Assembly: GCF_041199985.1 (NCBI RefSeq)
Contig: NZ_CP165648.1
Span: 1-41,838, forward strand
Direction: 5' to 3'
DNA from: Leptotrichia sp. HSP-536
GTDB taxonomy: Bacteria; Fusobacteriota; Fusobacteriia; Fusobacteriales; Leptotrichiaceae
DNA: 41,838 bases
Positions 1 to 10,901 of the stretch are shown in pieces. The position numbers and the translations under genes are program-made. Position 1 is the stretch's first letter, and each line of letters begins with the position of its first letter. The notes under the pieces were generated by a model. The model searched no databases. It saw nothing but the letters and a program-made list of their open reading frames with translations, and was not told where the DNA came from.

Positions 1-3000
1 GTTTCAGCTGGAGTTATCTCTTCAAGAAATGTAAATGTTGATGACTTAAGAATGATGGAAAATTACTTCAGGAGAAAATATTGGCTAGAAAAGTAACGAA
101 TACTGGAGATATTGCGCATTTGGAACAGATTCAAGTGATGATATGAAAATCATGAACTGTAAAGGCTAATAAGACAATTACAGATTGCAGAAAACTTGAA
201 AACAACTGGACACTTGAAACTGCTGAAGATACTAGGTGTCTGGATATAAATGGAAGAATTAAGCTGAAACGGAGATTTAACCGGTAAGGACACAGTTACT
301 TCAGGGACGATTGCTTCAAGAAATGTGAAAGTTGATAACTTGCAATGACGGAGTGATTGTTGCAAATGGTAACCTGAATGCTAAAAATATTAAGAATACT
401 AAAGGATATAACGGCTGTTGGGACAGTTTCATCTGATGACTTGGCAACATCAGGGAATGTAAGATCAATGGAAAAATTACAGTTTCTGGAAAGCTGGAAA
501 ACAGAGGGTCTTGAAACTTCTAAAAATATTGCGGTTGCCGAAATATCAGGAATGATGGAAAGATAGCTGCAAATGATGATTTGACAGGGAAAAAAACAAC
601 GGAAATATCTATGTCAAGAATCTGGAAGTCAATAACCTGAAGAATACTGGAAAAGTTGAAGGTGTGAACCTTAAAACGGATGATATTGCAAACAGCGGAG
701 ATATTACAGCTATTGGCAAGGTTTCAGGCGGAAACATTGACAATTCAGAAAGCTGCTTGCCAATGATACAATTGATGCCAAGAATATAAAAAATGCCGCT
801 AGTTCCAGCAAAATTGCGGCTGGAAAAGGCATAACTGGGGAAAGAATTGATAACTCCGGAACATTTGCGACAAATGGAGATATTAAGGCTACAAGTTCAC
901 TTGTGAACAGTGGAACAGTTGACGGAAAAGGAATTGACGTTGCAGGAGCTGACTTTGTAAATTCAGGAAAGATAAATGCTGACAATATCAGAGCCAGAGT
1001 GGTTAATACAAGAAATGATGGGTATATTTATTCAGGAAATGATGTTGACTTAACTACGAATACGTTGATAAATACTAAGGAAATTACTGCAGTCAATAAT
1101 GTAAGCGCCGCAAATGCGAATGTTACAAATAGCGGAAAGATTGTCTCAAATGGCAGAGTTTTACTTGATAATTCAGCAATTACAAATACTGGGGAAATTT
1201 TATCAGGTGAAATATTTATGAGAAATGCCCAAAAATTTGATAACATCGGAACTATTAAGGGGAATACAGAATTAAGTATAAATCAGGACATTAACCTTGC
1301 AGGGAATCTTCATGGGCAGCAGAGGCTTGTAATTTCAGGGAACAGCATTACAAACAATGGTAACACTACTGGAACTGGCCTAATCGAGATTAACTCAAAT
1401 GACTTTACGAACAACAGGGAGCTTGCTTCCGATACAGTTGTCATAAATGGCCGTGGGAAGTAGTCAACAACAGCATGATTACTGGAAATAACGGAAAGAT
1501 TTCAGGAAGAAATATCACAAATAACGATTTAGTTGCATTTGAGAACTCTCTTGAAATGAACGCGCAGGGCAAGGTTCAGAACAACAAGGGGAAAGCCATC
1601 TATGGAGGAAAGGCTCTTGTCATAAGGGCAAATGAGATAATGAATGACGAAGCTGAAATACTTGGCGGAAACATGGATCTTAATGCCGCAAAGATTACGA
1701 ATAACGTGGCGACAATCCAGTCAACTGGGGATATTACAATTACTTCAAGTGATTTTCAGAATATTGGTAGGGTTTCTAATTTAGGAAGCTATGAGAAGTA
1801 TTATGAAACTTGGGATAACAGAAGATTATCTGAAGCTGAGGTTTTGAATGGATGGATATATCATCACGGAGATGACTGGGATAAGAGTTCTAATGGAAGT
1901 CGTGGGAGAAAAGCACGTAGCGAACAGAGAGAGTGGCTTGAAACTTTCATAAGAGATACTGGTGGAAATTCATTGTTATTGACAAAATATCAGAATGATG
2001 CCAGAAATGCATTAAATAATGGATACCAAAGGCTTGAAAGTGAATCCGCAAGACATCCAGAAGTTGCATTAAGAGGAAAAATAGAGAGTAGAGCTACAAC
2101 TGAATATGGTAAGGTTTTAGCAAGCGGAAATATTACAATAAATTCTGGTAATTTTAAAAATAGGGACAGCATAATTTCAGGTGGAGCTTAGTCAATATTA
2201 CTGCAACTAATTTTGAAAATTCAGTAACGACAGGTAATCCTGTACAGTTACAAAAAGGTACAGAAAAATTAGAATTAGAGGTAAGACGATATAAGAAAAG
2301 AAAAAGACCCAGAGTAAAAATGGTGGCTTATTTCCATAGAGATTTAACAACTGGGGATATTGGCTATGAATCAGGACAGCCAAGCGTAATTGAAGGACAG
2401 CAGGTTATTGTAAATGCTCCAAATATTATACAAAATCCAATTGAAGCTGGACGGGGAAAAGAATTAAAAAATGGCGGTGCAATAGGGAGAACTTTGCTGT
2501 CATCAACTTCAGTTGGAGTAAACAAGGGGACAAATTCTGTTAATGGACAGATTCAGGTTTCTGGAAACACTTTATTGTCTAAAATAAGTAACAGCTTTGG
2601 CGGAAATTCACAGGTTAATGGAAGTACAAGCTTAAATAATCCTGTAAGCAATGGATTTGACAGGGCAATTCAGATTGCAGGAAACAATTCAGGACTTAAG
2701 GATATTAAGAATACGGGAAGAATAAGCGTAACCCCTATTCTGACAAGTGCAATGTTTACAGCAAATATGAATCCGTCTTCAAGATACCTTATGGAAACAA
2801 GAAGCAGATACATAAGTCTTGGGCAATATTTTGGAAGCGACTACTTCACTTCAAGAGTTGGCTATTCTGAAATATGGGACAGAACAAGACGGCTTGGAGA
2901 TGCATATTATGAAAACCAGTTATTAACTAGATCATTAGGTGAAAAGCTGGGAACTGCATTCATAAATGGAAAATCTAATCAGGAATTAGTCAAGTCAATG

Positions 3001-6000
3001 ATAGACAATGCCGCAACTGAAGGTGCAAGGCTTGGACTTACAGTGGGGCAGGAACTGACTCAGGAACAGATAAATAACCTGAATAAGGATATTGTATGGT
3101 ATGTAACTAAGGAAGTGAATGGTATTGAAGTTCTTGCTCCGCAAGTTTATTTAAGCAAAAATACACGTTCATCAATTAGTGACGACACTAGAAATAGAGT
3201 TGGCGGAATTAATGGAACATATATTGAAACTAATAATTTTGTCAATAATGGTACGAAATATGGTAATGGCGGAATGACAGTTGTTAAGGCCAATACTGTA
3301 AGAAATGAAACTGCAACAAATTTACTTTCAGAAATTTCAGGTGACCAGACTTACGTAAATGCAGTTGGAAATATTGAAAATATTGGTGGACTGATAAGTG
3401 GAAGAGACTTAGTTTCTGTGGTTTCTCAAAATGGAGATGTAATTAACAGAACGACAACCAGGGAAGTTGGGTATAACAACGGGGAACTGGACAGAACAAG
3501 ATTTACTGATGTTGTATCCGTAGCTGAAATATCTTCTAAAAATGGGCCAGCATATATTCAAGGAAAAAATTATACTTCAGAAGGGGCTGTAACTGCTGGA
3601 AATACAGTAAGAATAGATGCCAGTGAAAATGTAAATATCAATGCTTTAAAATTAACTGGTGAACAGAAATTTGGCAGAAACAATGACAATTATGGAAGCT
3701 ACAGCTTTGTAAACCATCTACAGTCAGCTGTAAATGGAACTGATGGAGTTATGATAACGTCAGGAAAAGATACAAATATTTCAGGAAGTCAGGTGGCTTC
3801 GCTTGGAAATGTAAATATTAATGCACAAAATATTAATATTACAAATGTTGTTAATAATGAGTCAATAGAATCAAAACGTGTTAATTCAGGATTTATAAGC
3901 ACTGAAACAAAAGCTAATAGTGCTTACATTGAAAGTAATCAAGGCTCTCGAATTTTTGGAAACAATGTAATATTGGACTCTAAGAAAGATACTAATGTTA
4001 TTGCTTCAGATATAATGGCAAACAGAGATGAATTTGGAAATGGTGGAAACATACTGATAACCGCAGGAGATAATGTGAATATTTTAAGCGACACTGTTTC
4101 ACAGTCAAGCAGTTCAACAACATCAAAGACAAAAAGTATAGGTTCAAGCAAGGGAAGAGCTGATGGAATGGCACAGGTTATTCAAAATTCATCACGCCTT
4201 TCTGCAAATGGTGGAAATATAGTTGTCAAATCAGGAAAAGACACCTTGATTGGTGCAAGTGAGCTGCAGTCAACAGAAAGCATAGGGCTGGTGGCTGGTA
4301 GAAATGTTCTGGTTACAGGATTTGATGAAAAATATGGAGAAAGTTCGTCCAAATATAAAGGCGGAATGTTCAGGGGCGGACATTTATACAAGAGCAATTC
4401 TGAAAGTGAAAAGAATCAGAACATTACAAACAAGGAAAGTGTACTAAAGGCTGGAAAGGATATTGTTGTCAAGGGAGAAAACATTGGAATTATCGGTTCA
4501 GACTTTGATGCTGGAAAGGATATAAATGTGGATGCCAAGAACGGAATTATTGTCAAGTCAAGAAATGAAGTCTACAGCAGCGAAAATCAGAAAAATGAGA
4601 CAAAGTTAGGATTTTTCGCCAAAGGGCATAACCTGTCATTTGAGGCCGGAATAGAAGACAAATCAAAATCTGACGCTTCAGCAACTAAGCAGATAAGACC
4701 TGATGAAAGCACATTAGTCGCAAATGGAAATATCAATCTGAAAAGTGGAGAAAATATCTACTTTGAGGGGATGCCGCAAGCGGACGGGACATCAGCCTTG
4801 ACTCCAAGAACATATTTATTGCGGACTCTGAAGGGAGAGTTGAATATACGAATGAGAGCAAGGAGACAAGGGTTTCATTTGGAATTGATATGAACTTTAA
4901 TAATTTAAATGATACTTTTAATTCATTAGCAAAAGTTTATCTTCTTAGACCAGAAAATTTAAAACATTTAGGTATTAAAGATTTAAGAAAAATGAAACTT
5001 GTAAAAGAAGCTTGGGGAGCAGGAAAGGTAGTTGCTCACTTGGATGATGTAGTTGATTTTACAGGAGATTTATTATCAGGTAAAAGTTTATTTGAAAGTA
5101 TCGAAGGAAACGAGAAAACATTAAATCGTATAAATCTTTTAGGGTCTGGACTACAAGGTGGAAGTGGAAAAGCAGGAATTTACTTAAAAGCTTCAATGAA
5201 CGCTTCTGAAAATAGGGGAAGTAATGAAACTATTGAAAGAACTAGCCTGACAGCAGGTGGAAATATAAATCTAAAAGGTGATGACAGCATAACAATCAGA
5301 GGAACTGATATTAAAGGATTTAATGATATCAATATTGAAACAAAGAATCTTGACATTCAGGCTTCCAAATCATCTATGAACAGTAAAAATGCTTCATTTG
5401 GATTATCAGGAGAAATCAATGTGCTTGATCCAAGTTTATCTCTTTCAGGAAATATAAGCAGAGGAAAAACTGAAGGATATACGTATAACAATACAACCAT
5501 TGACGCAGGAAATAAATTGCATATTAACATAGAAAATGGAGCGATAAAAGGTGCAAATATTTCTGGAAACGATGTAGATGTAAATGTTAAAGGAAATTTA
5601 GAGATTGCAAGTTTACAGGATTATGAGAAGACAAGTCAAAGAAGTGTTGGTGGAACAGTTGGAAATGTAACCGGAAACGCAAGATCCTACAGCGGACAAA
5701 TTGGAATAATTAACGGAACTAAGAACTGGGTAGGAGAGCAGACTTCAATCATTGGAAAAAATAGCATAAAAGTCGATGTTGGGAACAAATTAACATTAAC
5801 AGGTTCTAAGATTTCAAATGAAGAAAATGGTGTTGATAAAGGAAATCTTCTTGTAAAAGCCAAAAAAATTGAAGTAAGCGATACCATAAGCAATGATGAT
5901 CTGCATAGATTTGGAACAAATGTAACATTTAATGAACGAGCAGAAGGAGATAGAACAGAATTTGTTCTAAGGAAAAAAGAGAAGTTAATGAAATTAATGA

Positions 6001-7898
6001 TTTAAAGGAAATTCCTAATAGGTTTGATGAAGAATATAAATTAAAGGTTAGTGGGCATGAAATCGAAAAAACATCAAGAGCAACAATTGGAAATGGTCAG
6101 ATAATTTCGGGAAATATTTCTAGTAAAATAAATAGAGATATATCAAAATCAGATGAAATAACAAGTAATACACAAATTGAGGATACAGGATTTTCATTTG
6201 TAAGTAATCCATACAGCTGGGGAGACACAAGAACAATCTTAGCTACAAATGCTGGAACTTTTGGAAGATTTATAGATAATACTATAAATCTATTCTCGAA
6301 AAATCATTCAGAGAAAAATGTTGAAAATACTTATGAGTATAAGATGAGAAATAAGACTTTTGATGTTGTAGGTAAAATAGAAAAGCCTTTCACAAAAACT
6401 ATAGGAAGGTTTGGATCATTGATACCAACAAGTGGGGTTCATGGCGGAATGCAAGAACAAGCTGTAAGACTTATTAGAAAAGAGAAAGTAAAAGTAATAG
6501 AGACAAAAATAACTCCAAATCCTGATGGAAAAGGAGAGCCACGTTATGAAGTAAGGGAATTAAAAACAATATCTGAATATAATCCTGATGATAAAAATGA
6601 AGTTATAAAGGTAAATACAAATGGAATCATTGAACTAAAAGATCAGGCTGTTAGAAATTCTATATTAAAAAATCTTTCTGAAGACGAAAAAGCCAAATTA
6701 GCTGCTGGAAAACCTGTGACAATTATAACTGCGTATAATCCAACAAGAGGATTGCCTGCAGACTTTTTAGAAAGTGCAGCTGGAAAATTCTTTGATGGAA
6801 GCGCTTCAAGTTTGGGGTTATCTATAGGAATTAATAGAGGAATGGCGATTGCTTATGCTGGAAGAAACAAGAATTATAACTATGATTTTTCACTATACAG
6901 TCAAGGTAATATTATAGGATTAGGAGCAATAAACAATCTAAAAAATAACGGCTTAAGTTTAGAAAATGTAGAAAATATTAGAATGTACGGAACACCGATA
7001 ACACAAAAATCAATGGAAGAAGCAGTTGAAAGAATGAAAAAAAATAATAGCGATAAGATACCAAATGTTTATTCAGCAGTAAACAAAGATGATCCGATAG
7101 GAGATAATGCTGCTACATTTGGATTGTCAGGAGTAATAGCCGAAAGAAACGGAGTTACTTTGAATAAATCCGATGTTCCATTTCACAAGCCAACAGATTT
7201 TTTAGGAGGCCTTCCATTATTTAAAGCAGTTGGAAGAGAGGAAGCTGGAGCATTATTACCACTGCCTACAATACTGGATCCAGAGAAACATAAAGAAGCG
7301 ATTGATCAATATGAAAAAACTAAGCAGGATGCTATAAGAGATGGAAAAGATGTTGATGAAGCTATAAAAGATTGGAAGAGAAAGTGGGCAATTCGACATG
7401 AAAATTCAATACCAATAACTCCAGACGATGTAGAAAAAATTGCTGAAAATTATGAGCTGGATAAAAATGATAAAGATTATACCAAAAAATTAAACAAACT
7501 TTTAAAACAGGCTTTCAATGACAAGCACGGTTCTTATATCTATGAATCAGCAAAATTAGGTACAGAAATAACGGATATATTTAGAAAAGCATCTGAAAAA
7601 GGAGAATTGACAGATGATGATAAAAAAATATTAGAGAAAAATATTATCAAAATCAAGAAAATTTAATAGATTTATTTAAAAAAGCTCCTCCAATAAAGGC
7701 TGATTCTTCAGAATTAAACAAGGCAATTAGAAAAAGCAATAAAGATGTTTTTGAAAATCAATATGAAAAAGGTAGATACAATACAGAATTTCATATTAAT
7801 ACCTCTCGAACTTAAATAACAGCAGAGGAGAAGATTTTAAGAGAACTAAAGAAATTGAAGATGTTTTAAAAAAATTAAAAGGAAGAGTAGGTAATTAA
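1..7898 (+). CDS. TpsA/CdiA-like filamentous exoprotein, 3' portion (5' end is at 39898)
   Basis: This is the 3' four-fifths of the large two-partner-secretion exoprotein; on the circle its start lies at 39898. It encodes the end of the 103-residue super-repeat, long FHA-type beta-helical repeats (recurring G-N-I/N-x-G-x-I patterns), and a C-terminal effector region. The stretch 6344-7666 is open here although broken in the other copy. It carries a Y-S-Q-G-N motif (Ser codon 6899-6901), a D-P-I-G-D-N motif (7091) and an H-K-P-T-D-F motif (His 7184), which resemble the nucleophile elbow, acid and His of an alpha/beta hydrolase. Apparent frameshifts include errors throughout 1-750, G runs near 1455, 2183 and 4767, A runs near 5973 and 7636, and a lost C near 7806. 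Correcting them gives a protein ending in G-R-V-G-N at TAA 7896-7898, one base before the lipoprotein start. Confidence 0.8.
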
Positions 7899-7899
7899 T

Positions 7900-8472
7900 A
7901 TGAGAAAGACAAAGTATTTTATTATGGCATTTATCTTTTTATTGTTTCTAAATTCGTGCGGTTATCTTCAATATGCCTATGAACAGGCTGTAGTTGCTGC
8001 TGGTGGAACTCCCTCCACTTATACTGATGGTGATGCAGATTCTTATAGAAAAGATGGGCCACAAGCAATATATAATCCTAAATATAAACAGAAAATAGAA
8101 TTATTATTACAAGATATAGTAAATAGGGGGTTAACAGAAAAAAATATATATTATGTTGATGGAAAAGAAATTACATTATGGTTACCAGAAGGAGTGGTAA
8201 TTGGAAAATATACTCAAACTCTTAAAGATGCAAGAACAGGATATGGTCTTCCTTTTCGTTTTGATTATGAGGAAACATGCCCAGGAAGAATAATAGAAAA
8301 CTCAATGAATAATATATATAGTGGATTAAAATCTATTTCCAATTTAAATGAATATATATCGATATATTCTTATGAGACAGAAAAATCTTATAAAAATGCA
8401 AAAGAAATATTAAAAAAAATTAAAGAAAAAAATGGATTTACTCATAATTGTGTTGACGGTAAATTTGAGTAA
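7900..8472 (+). CDS. Lipoprotein directly downstream of TpsA; candidate immunity protein
   Basis: This 190-residue protein has a lipoprotein signal peptide: basic MRKTK start, hydrophobic core, and lipobox L-N-S-C with Cys20. The mature part has no family I recognise; it is moderately charged, carries a C-P-G-R motif near the middle and ends in H-N-C-V-D-G-K-F-E. The ATG lies one base after the TAA of the exoprotein gene, so the two are probably translationally coupled. A toxin-tail gene followed at once by a small unrelated gene is the usual place for an immunity protein in CdiA/CdiI-type loci. A lipoprotein would guard the periplasm or a membrane face, which fits a membrane-acting toxin. 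The immunity role is inferred from position and from the paralogue that accompanies the duplicated toxin tail at 8520-9142. The frame is intact here but broken in the second copy. Confidence 0.75.
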   Translation: MRKTKYFIMAFIFLLFLNSCGYLQYAYEQAVVAAGGTPSTYTDGDADSYRKDGPQAIYNPKYKQKIELLLQDIVNRGLTEKNIYYVDGKEITLWLPEGVVIGKYTQTLKDARTGYGLPFRFDYEETCPGRIIENSMNNIYSGLKSISNLNEYISIYSYETEKSYKNAKEILKKIKEKNGFTHNCVDGKFE

Positions 8473-8519
8473 TTTATTGATTTTTTGAGAATTTATTCTT
8501 GAAAAAAGGAGGAAGTGAA

Positions 8520-9142
8520 ATGAAAAAATTATTATAAGAAGCGATTGATCAATATGAAAAAGCTAAACAGGATGCTGTAAGAGATGGAAAAGATGTAGAA
8601 CAAGCTATTAAAGATTGGAAAAGAGAATGGGCTGAAAAAATAAATATTCAATTCCTATAACTCCAGATGATGTAGAAAAAATTGCTGAAAATTATGAATT
8701 AGATGTAAACAACAAAGAGTATAAAAAACAAATAGATGAATTATTAAAACAGGCTTTTGATGATAAGCATGGTTCCTATATTTATGAATCAGCAAAGTTG
8801 GGAACGGAAATGACTAATATTTTTAGAAATGCGTCAGGAAACAAAGGACTAACTGCTGAAGATAAGAATAAAATTAAAGAACTGAACTATGAAAATCAGG
8901 AAAAATTAGTAGACTTATTTAAAAAGTATCCTCCAATAAAAGCTAATTCTAAAGAATTAAATAAAGCAGTCGAGGAAAGCAATAAAGATGTTTTCGGAAA
9001 TCAATATGAAAAAGGTAGATACAATACAGAATTTCATATTAATACAGCTCCGAACTTAAATAACAGCAGAGTAGAAGATTTTAAGAGAACTAAAGAAATT
9101 GAAGATGTTTTAAAAAAACTAAAAGGAAGAGTGGGTAATTAA
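8520..9142 (+). pseudogene. Orphan CdiA-CT-like toxin tail (displaced C-terminal cassette)
   Basis: This stretch encodes a diverged copy of the last ~200 residues of the exoprotein, from E-A-I-D-Q-Y-E-K to G-R-V-G-N, with no TPS, repeat or hydrolase region in front. It has a strong ribosome site (AAGGAGG at 8506-8512) and an ATG at 8520, but the frame reads only five codons (MKKLL) before TAA, and the toxin-tail frame starts immediately after that stop. A second break sits in the A6 run near 8636, where one more A would restore the frame. The C-terminal part is open from about 8650 to 9142. Detached CT/immunity pairs of this kind are known in CDI loci as orphan modules and are thought to serve as stores of alternative toxin tails. 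The same stop and A-run are present in the second copy, so the MKKLL stop looks genuine. Confidence 0.7.
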
Positions 9143-9174
9143 TATGAAAAAGACAAAGTATTTTATTATGGGAT

Positions 9175-9702
9175 TTGTTTCTAAATTCGTGCGGTTATCT
9201 TCAATATGTCTATGAACAGGCTGTAGTTGCTGCTGGTGGAACTCCTTCTACGTATACTTCTACTAATACAGATTTGTATAAAAAAGATGGACCACGAGCA
9301 GTGTATAATCCTAAATATAAGAAAAAAGTGGAATTATTGTTACAAGATATAGTAAATAGAAATTTAACAGAAAAAAATATATATTATGTTGATGGAAAAG
9401 AAATTACATTATGGTTACCAGAAGGAGTAGTAATGGGAAAATATACTCAAACTCTTAAAGATAAAAGAACAGGTTATGGACTTCCTTTTCGTTTTGATTA
9501 TGATAAAACATGCCCAGGAAGAATAATAGAAAACTCAATGAATATGTATAATGGCTTAAAAGCTATTTCTGATTTAAAAGGGTATATATTTATATATACT
9601 TATGAGTCAGAAGGACATGTTAAAAATGTAAAGGAAATATTAAGAAAAATTAAAGAAAAAAATGGATTTACTCATAATTGTGTTGACGGTAAATTTGAGT
9701 AA
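9175..9702 (+). CDS. Paralogous lipoprotein of the orphan module, signal peptide disrupted
   Basis: This is a close paralogue of the 7900-8472 lipoprotein; the mature regions align end to end and share the H-N-C-V-D-G-K-F-E terminus. Its natural start is ATG 9144, one base after the orphan toxin tail. Compared with the paralogue it has lost 11 bases inside the signal peptide, so translation from 9144 shifts frame and stops early. The open frame given here starts at a TTG and keeps only M-F-L-N-S-C before the mature protein, so it has the lipobox but no hydrophobic segment. The same 11-base loss is present in the second copy (30109-30636), and it is not a homopolymer slip, so it is probably real. 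If made at all, the protein would stay in the cytoplasm. It may be a decaying immunity gene. Confidence 0.65.
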   Translation: MFLNSCGYLQYVYEQAVVAAGGTPSTYTSTNTDLYKKDGPRAVYNPKYKKKVELLLQDIVNRNLTEKNIYYVDGKEITLWLPEGVVMGKYTQTLKDKRTGYGLPFRFDYDKTCPGRIIENSMNMYNGLKAISDLKGYIFIYTYESEGHVKNVKEILRKIKEKNGFTHNCVDGKFE

Positions 9703-9799
9703 TTTATTGATTTTTTGAGAATTTGTTCTTGAAAAAAGGATAAGTATAATGAAACTTCTGAAGATATTTTAATTCCTTTAAAATAAACTAAAACTTCAA

Positions 9800-9836
9800 A
9801 ATAATCGTTGTTGTAAAAGACAGCGGTTATTTTTTT
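9800..9836 (+). terminator. Rho-independent terminator ending the transporter/exoprotein operon
   Basis: A 12-base stem (AATAATCGTTGT paired with ACAGCGGTTATT, two G-U pairs) is followed by a run of T. It stands 100 bases after the last lipoprotein stop and is the first strong terminator after the exoprotein. Its 32-base core is the reverse complement of the hairpin at 11871-11907 with one mismatch. Confidence 0.75.
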
Positions 9837-10263
9837 AGAATAAAGTTTTTTTTTACCCTTCTCGCAAATACTTATAATTAACGACTTTAAGCATACTAAA
9901 AAAGTAGGTTTTCAGTAAATAAAAAAACTTTGATTGTCGAACTTGTCTATTGAAATATGATATAATTTTCAAAAATTTTTCTAGTTTTAAGATCATTATA
10001 TGCAAAATTTCAAGTTGAAAATTATTTTTATTGCACAGCTTTAAAAATGATTTTTAACTACGGCAACTGAACGAAGTGAAGGCGACAGCAGAAAGTAATC
10101 TTGAAAGTCAGAAGATACTTTTTATTATGTTATGTTATGGTCTTAAATTTTTTTTACAGTTTAAATTTTAGAAGTATTCCTGGATTTATATATAAGATAA
10201 GAGTGACAGAAAAACGAAAATACCAATAAACCCTTATAAAATAATTAATTGAAGTGATTTTTC
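9837..10263. other. Gene-less region upstream of repL1, partly duplicated ahead of repL2
   Basis: I see no gene here. The part from about 9999 onward is related to 12836-13078 upstream of repL2: both contain the TTGAAAATTATTTTTATTGC block, a TTATGTTATG motif, TATATATAAGATAAGAGTGA-like sequence and an AAACCCTTATAAAATA block at the same spacing. This conserved layout points to a replication or copy-control region for the RepL replicon. Confidence 0.5.
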
Positions 10264-10319
10264 TTGTACTGATTTTCAAGTACATTTGTACTGGTTTTCA
10301 ACAACAAATGTATTGATTT
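10264..10319 (+). repeat. 22-bp direct repeats (iteron-like) ahead of repL1
   Basis: There are two full 22-base units starting TTGTACTG(A/G)TTTTCAA and a partial third (ATGTATTGATTT) in perfect 22-base phase, about two helical turns. The last unit overlaps the -35 box of the repL1 promoter, so binding here could both mark an origin and repress repL1. The same array stands before repL2. Confidence 0.7.
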
Positions 10320-10341
10320 AAACTGTATTTTATGATATAAT
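10313..10341 (+). promoter_or_regulatory. repL1 promoter
   Basis: TTGATT (10313-10318) and TATAAT (10336-10341) are separated by exactly 17 bases, 33 bases before the repL1 ATG. An AGGAGG ribosome site follows at the right distance. The -35 lies in the partial third 22-base repeat. Confidence 0.75.
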
Positions 10342-10373
10342 AAATCTATATAAATGTATAGGAGGATTGGTTT

Positions 10374-10817
10374 ATGGAAAAAACTACAAGAAGAAAAATG
10401 AAAATTGTTGGAAAACAGACTTATATTAATCAAGAAACTGGGGAAATGAATGAAGTTCAGGTCATAGATATTGAGGAAAGGGATGCAAATTTTCATAAAA
10501 TATGGCTTTCTCATATTTTAAATTCAATAGACTTAATTGGAAATCAGAAAACGAAACTTGCATTCTGGATTTTAGACAACATCGATTCTGAAAATCAACT
10601 AATCATGACTCAAAGAAAAATTGCTAAGAATAGCGGGATTTCACTATATACAGTAAGTGAAACTTTAAAAGTTTTAATGGATTCTAATTTTTTACAGAAA
10701 ATAAACAGCGGAGCTTACAGAGTTAATCCCAATGTCCTTTGGAAAGGCGGAAAGTCTGCAAGAATGAATGTGCTATTTAAGTATCATCAAAATGAAAAAG
10801 CTGATAAAGAAAAATAA
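10374..10817 (+). CDS. repL: RepL-family plasmid replication initiator (copy 1)
   Basis: This 147-residue protein matches the length and layout of RepL replication proteins of small Firmicute plasmids. It has a basic N-terminus (T-T-R-R-K-M-K-I-V-G-K), a Q-E-T-G-E-M-N segment, then a winged-helix core with M-T-Q-R-K-I-A-K-N-S-G-I-S at about 80-95 and the wing S-G-A-Y-R-V-N-P-N-V-L-W-K-G-G. It would bind its own origin to start plasmid replication. The start is fixed by AGGAGG eight bases upstream and by the paired promoter. It is about 95% identical to the gene at 13189-13632, differing at roughly seven positions (for example E2/A2 and the C-terminal A-D-K-E-K versus T-D-K-K-G). It lies between the toxin operon terminator and a toxin-tail relic, so the replicon appears to have been inserted into the toxin/immunity region. 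Confidence 0.85.
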   Translation: MEKTTRRKMKIVGKQTYINQETGEMNEVQVIDIEERDANFHKIWLSHILNSIDLIGNQKTKLAFWILDNIDSENQLIMTQRKIAKNSGISLYTVSETLKVLMDSNFLQKINSGAYRVNPNVLWKGGKSARMNVLFKYHQNEKADKEK

Positions 10818-10820
10818 TTT

Positions 10821-10900
10821 TTTTACCTGAAATAAATAGAGAAAAATCTCAAAATATAAATGAACAGTTAAAAAAATTGAGAGAAAGAGTAGGTAATTAA
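10821..10900 (+). pseudogene. Relic of a third toxin tail (last ~25 codons)
   Basis: Directly after the repL1 stop, the frame ending at TAA 10898-10900 reads L-P-E-I-N-R-E-K-S, then L-K-K-L-R-E-R-V-G-N. This parallels the ends of both toxin tails, which finish L-K-K-L-K-G-R-V-G-N followed by a lipoprotein start. Nothing upstream of ~10821 continues it. It looks like the stump left when the RepL unit replaced the front of another toxin/immunity cassette. Confidence 0.6.
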
Positions 10901-10901
10901 G

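Larger units (their letters stand above)
7293..9740 (+). repeat. Imperfect tandem duplication of toxin tail plus lipoprotein gene (two ~1.2 kb units)
   Basis: Unit 1 (7293-8510) and unit 2 (8536-9740) both begin at AAGAAGCGATTGATCAATAT and both end in CTTGAAAAAAGGA. Each contains the last ~200 codons of the toxin, the shared G-R-V-G-N stop, and a lipoprotein gene starting one base later. The units are similar but clearly diverged in coding bases, so the duplication is not recent. The second turn carries the same pair at about 28231-30672. Confidence 0.85.

Noticed and set aside
1..750. Heavily mutated pseudogene at the window start
   Set aside because: The same sequence at 20908-21660 is clean and open. 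The changes are dense only near the contig end, so this is poor base quality rather than gene decay.
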